Below, one piece after another: positions 4,848-5,503 of a stretch of DNA of 5,503 nucleotides; the stretch's first letter is position 1, and every line of letters begins with the position of its first letter. The stretch spans positions 1 through 5,503 of the forward strand of contig PWWA01000114.1 in assembly GCA_003562145.1 (NCBI GenBank). Direction: 5' to 3'. Position numbers and translations under genes: made by a program. The DNA is from Candidatus Woesearchaeota archaeon. Lineage in GTDB: Archaea > Nanobdellota > Nanobdellia > Woesearchaeales > 21-14-0-10-32-9. The notes beneath the pieces are model-generated. The model searched no databases. It was not told where the DNA came from and worked only from the letters and a program-made list of their open reading frames with translations.

Positions 4848-4859
4848 GGGCCGCAGCGT
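4848..4859 (+). repeat. Partial copy of the tRNA-Ser 3' end (att-like direct repeat)
   Basis: GGGCCGCAGCGT is identical to 1390-1401, which is the end of the tRNA T arm, the 3' acceptor strand, the discriminator base and one flanking base. Extending leftward, 16 of 19 bases match (4841-4859 against 1383-1401), and both copies run into T-rich sequence. There is no complementary 5' acceptor strand nearby, so this is a fragment and not a second tRNA gene. A GC-rich 12-base match in AT-rich spacer is unlikely by chance. It could be the far attachment site of an integrated element or a by-product of rearrangement. Confidence 0.65.
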
Positions 4860-4904
4860 ATTATTTTTAGAAGTGGTTCTAAGTCCTGTAAACTGAATAT
4901 TTTT

Positions 4905-4921
4905 CTTTAAACCTTAAAAAC
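4905..4921 (+). promoter_or_regulatory. TATA-like region of the PflX-like gene
   Basis: CTTTAAACC and CCTTAAAAAC overlap here, and either could act as an archaeal TATA box. A start about 26 bases downstream would fall near 4935-4943, giving a short leader that could include the AGTGAT ribosome-binding site at 4944-4949. Confidence 0.4.
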
Positions 4922-4943
4922 ACAAGCATGTTTCATTCAGTGA

Positions 4944-4949
4944 AGTGAT
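4944..4949 (+). promoter_or_regulatory. Ribosome-binding site of the PflX-like gene
   Basis: AGTGAT, one mismatch from GGTGAT, ends four bases before the ATG at 4954. It supports that start; the upstream ATG at 4928 is closed by a TGA after six codons. Confidence 0.5.
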
Positions 4950-4953
4950 AGTT

Positions 4954-5503
4954 ATGCATTGTACGCCAAGCTACTTAAAGCTCTCGGAAGAGGAATTAAG
5001 AAAGAGGTCTGATGAGTCTTTTAAGCTATTAGAAGAGTGTCGTGTCTGCCCCAGGGAGTGCGGCGCTGACAGGCTAAAGGGTGGCAGGGGCTTCTGCCGC
5101 CTGGGCGTTAAGCCTTTTGTTTCATCTTCAGGGCCTCATTTCGGAGAGGAAAGCGTATTGGTAGGAACACATGGCTCAGGAACGATTTTCTTTGGCTCTT
5201 GCAACCTTGCTTGTAAGTACTGCCAGAACTACGACGTATCACAGCTAAGGATTGGAGAAGAAATTTCTTTTGAAGAGCTTGCAGGAGTAATGCTCTCCTT
5301 GCAGGAGAGGGGCTGCCATAACATAAATCTTGTTACTCCCACCCCCCAGGTCCCTGCTATTTTGAAAGCATTGGTTATTGCGAGGAAGAAAGGCTTGCAA
5401 ATACCTATAGTGTATAATACTAATGGCTATGAGTCAAAAGAGACTTTGAAATTATTGGATGGCATAGTTGATATTTATATGCCTGACGTCAAGTATTCAG
5501 ATA
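4954..5503 (+). CDS. PflX-like radical SAM protein (COG1313), N-terminal 183 residues
   Basis: The reading frame from the ATG at 4954 stays open to the window end, so the C-terminus is missing. An N-terminal cysteine set, C29-x2-C32-x3-C36 and C48 in CRVCPRECGADRLKGGRGFC, precedes PHFGEE (61-66) and GTHGSGTIFF (71-80). The radical SAM cluster motif CNLACKYCQN follows, with C83, C87 and C90 in the classical CX3CX2C spacing. Then come GCHNINLVTPT, PIVYNTNGYES and LLDGIVDIYMPDVKYSD, which together are characteristic of the PflX branch related to pyruvate formate-lyase activating enzymes. Members are probably cytoplasmic SAM-cleaving enzymes, but their target is not established and no formate lyase is visible here. 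Where most relatives have NLVTPTH, this one has NLVTPTP. The gene seems more GC-rich than those to its left, and lies just outside the tRNA-fragment boundary, so it may belong to the core chromosome. Confidence 0.92.
   Translation, partial: MHCTPSYLKLSEEELRKRSDESFKLLEECRVCPRECGADRLKGGRGFCRLGVKPFVSSSGPHFGEESVLVGTHGSGTIFFGSCNLACKYCQNYDVSQLRIGEEISFEELAGVMLSLQERGCHNINLVTPTPQVPAILKALVIARKKGLQIPIVYNTNGYESKETLKLLDGIVDIYMPDVKYSD

Noticed and set aside
4936..4944. TTCA-G-TGAA palindrome before the PflX-like gene as a third GTGAAT-type site
   Set aside because: Its half-sites are in the opposite order, the arms are only four bases, and it does not match the double-palindrome motif.
1..5503. CRISPR array, transposase or integrase
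   Set aside because: No regularly spaced repeats and no recognisable transposase or integrase motifs were found on either strand.

Overview
The window looks like a piece of an AT-rich, gene-dense archaeal genome, possibly from a DPANN-type lineage; that placement is inference. The archaeal evidence is a class II tRNA-Ser with discriminator G and no encoded CCA, TATA boxes about 26 bases before expected transcription starts, a GGTGA ribosome-binding site, probable leaderless mRNAs, and a tandem-domain Lrp/AsnC regulator. Genes overlap or nearly abut almost everywhere.

Left part (1-1250). Two overlapping plus-strand genes encode proteins I do not recognise; their C-termini align without gaps, so they are probably tandem paralogues. 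Facing them on the minus strand is a type II toxin-antitoxin pair: an AbrB/MazE-like antitoxin followed by an overlapping RelE/ParE-like toxin. A perfect inverted repeat lies between its TATA box and ribosome-binding site and is the likely autoregulatory operator.

Middle part (1285-4860). A tRNA-Ser(UGA) gene runs into the 3' end of a minus-strand radical SAM gene with a cobalamin-binding-like N-terminal region. That gene is divergent from a regulator made of two Lrp/AsnC-like halves; the 105-base spacer carries both promoters and an 11-base inverted repeat around the regulator's TATA box. Next come a 27-base repeat, a promoter flanked by two matching palindromes (GTGAAT-N2-ATTCAC), a 32-codon ORF and an overlapping histidine phosphatase. 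A second copy of the 27-base repeat follows, joined to a copy of the tRNA-Ser 3' end. This tRNA fragment is a direct repeat of the intact tRNA end 3.46 kb away. It could mark an old integration event or segmental rearrangement, although no integrase is present.

Right part (4860-5503). A PflX-like (COG1313) radical SAM protein begins at 4954 and is cut by the window end.

Working picture (inference): the tRNA-bounded segment is a small accessory island in which a local Lrp-like regulator controls itself and the divergent radical SAM enzyme, while the phosphatase unit has its own repressor-type operator. No enzyme substrate can be read from the sequence.
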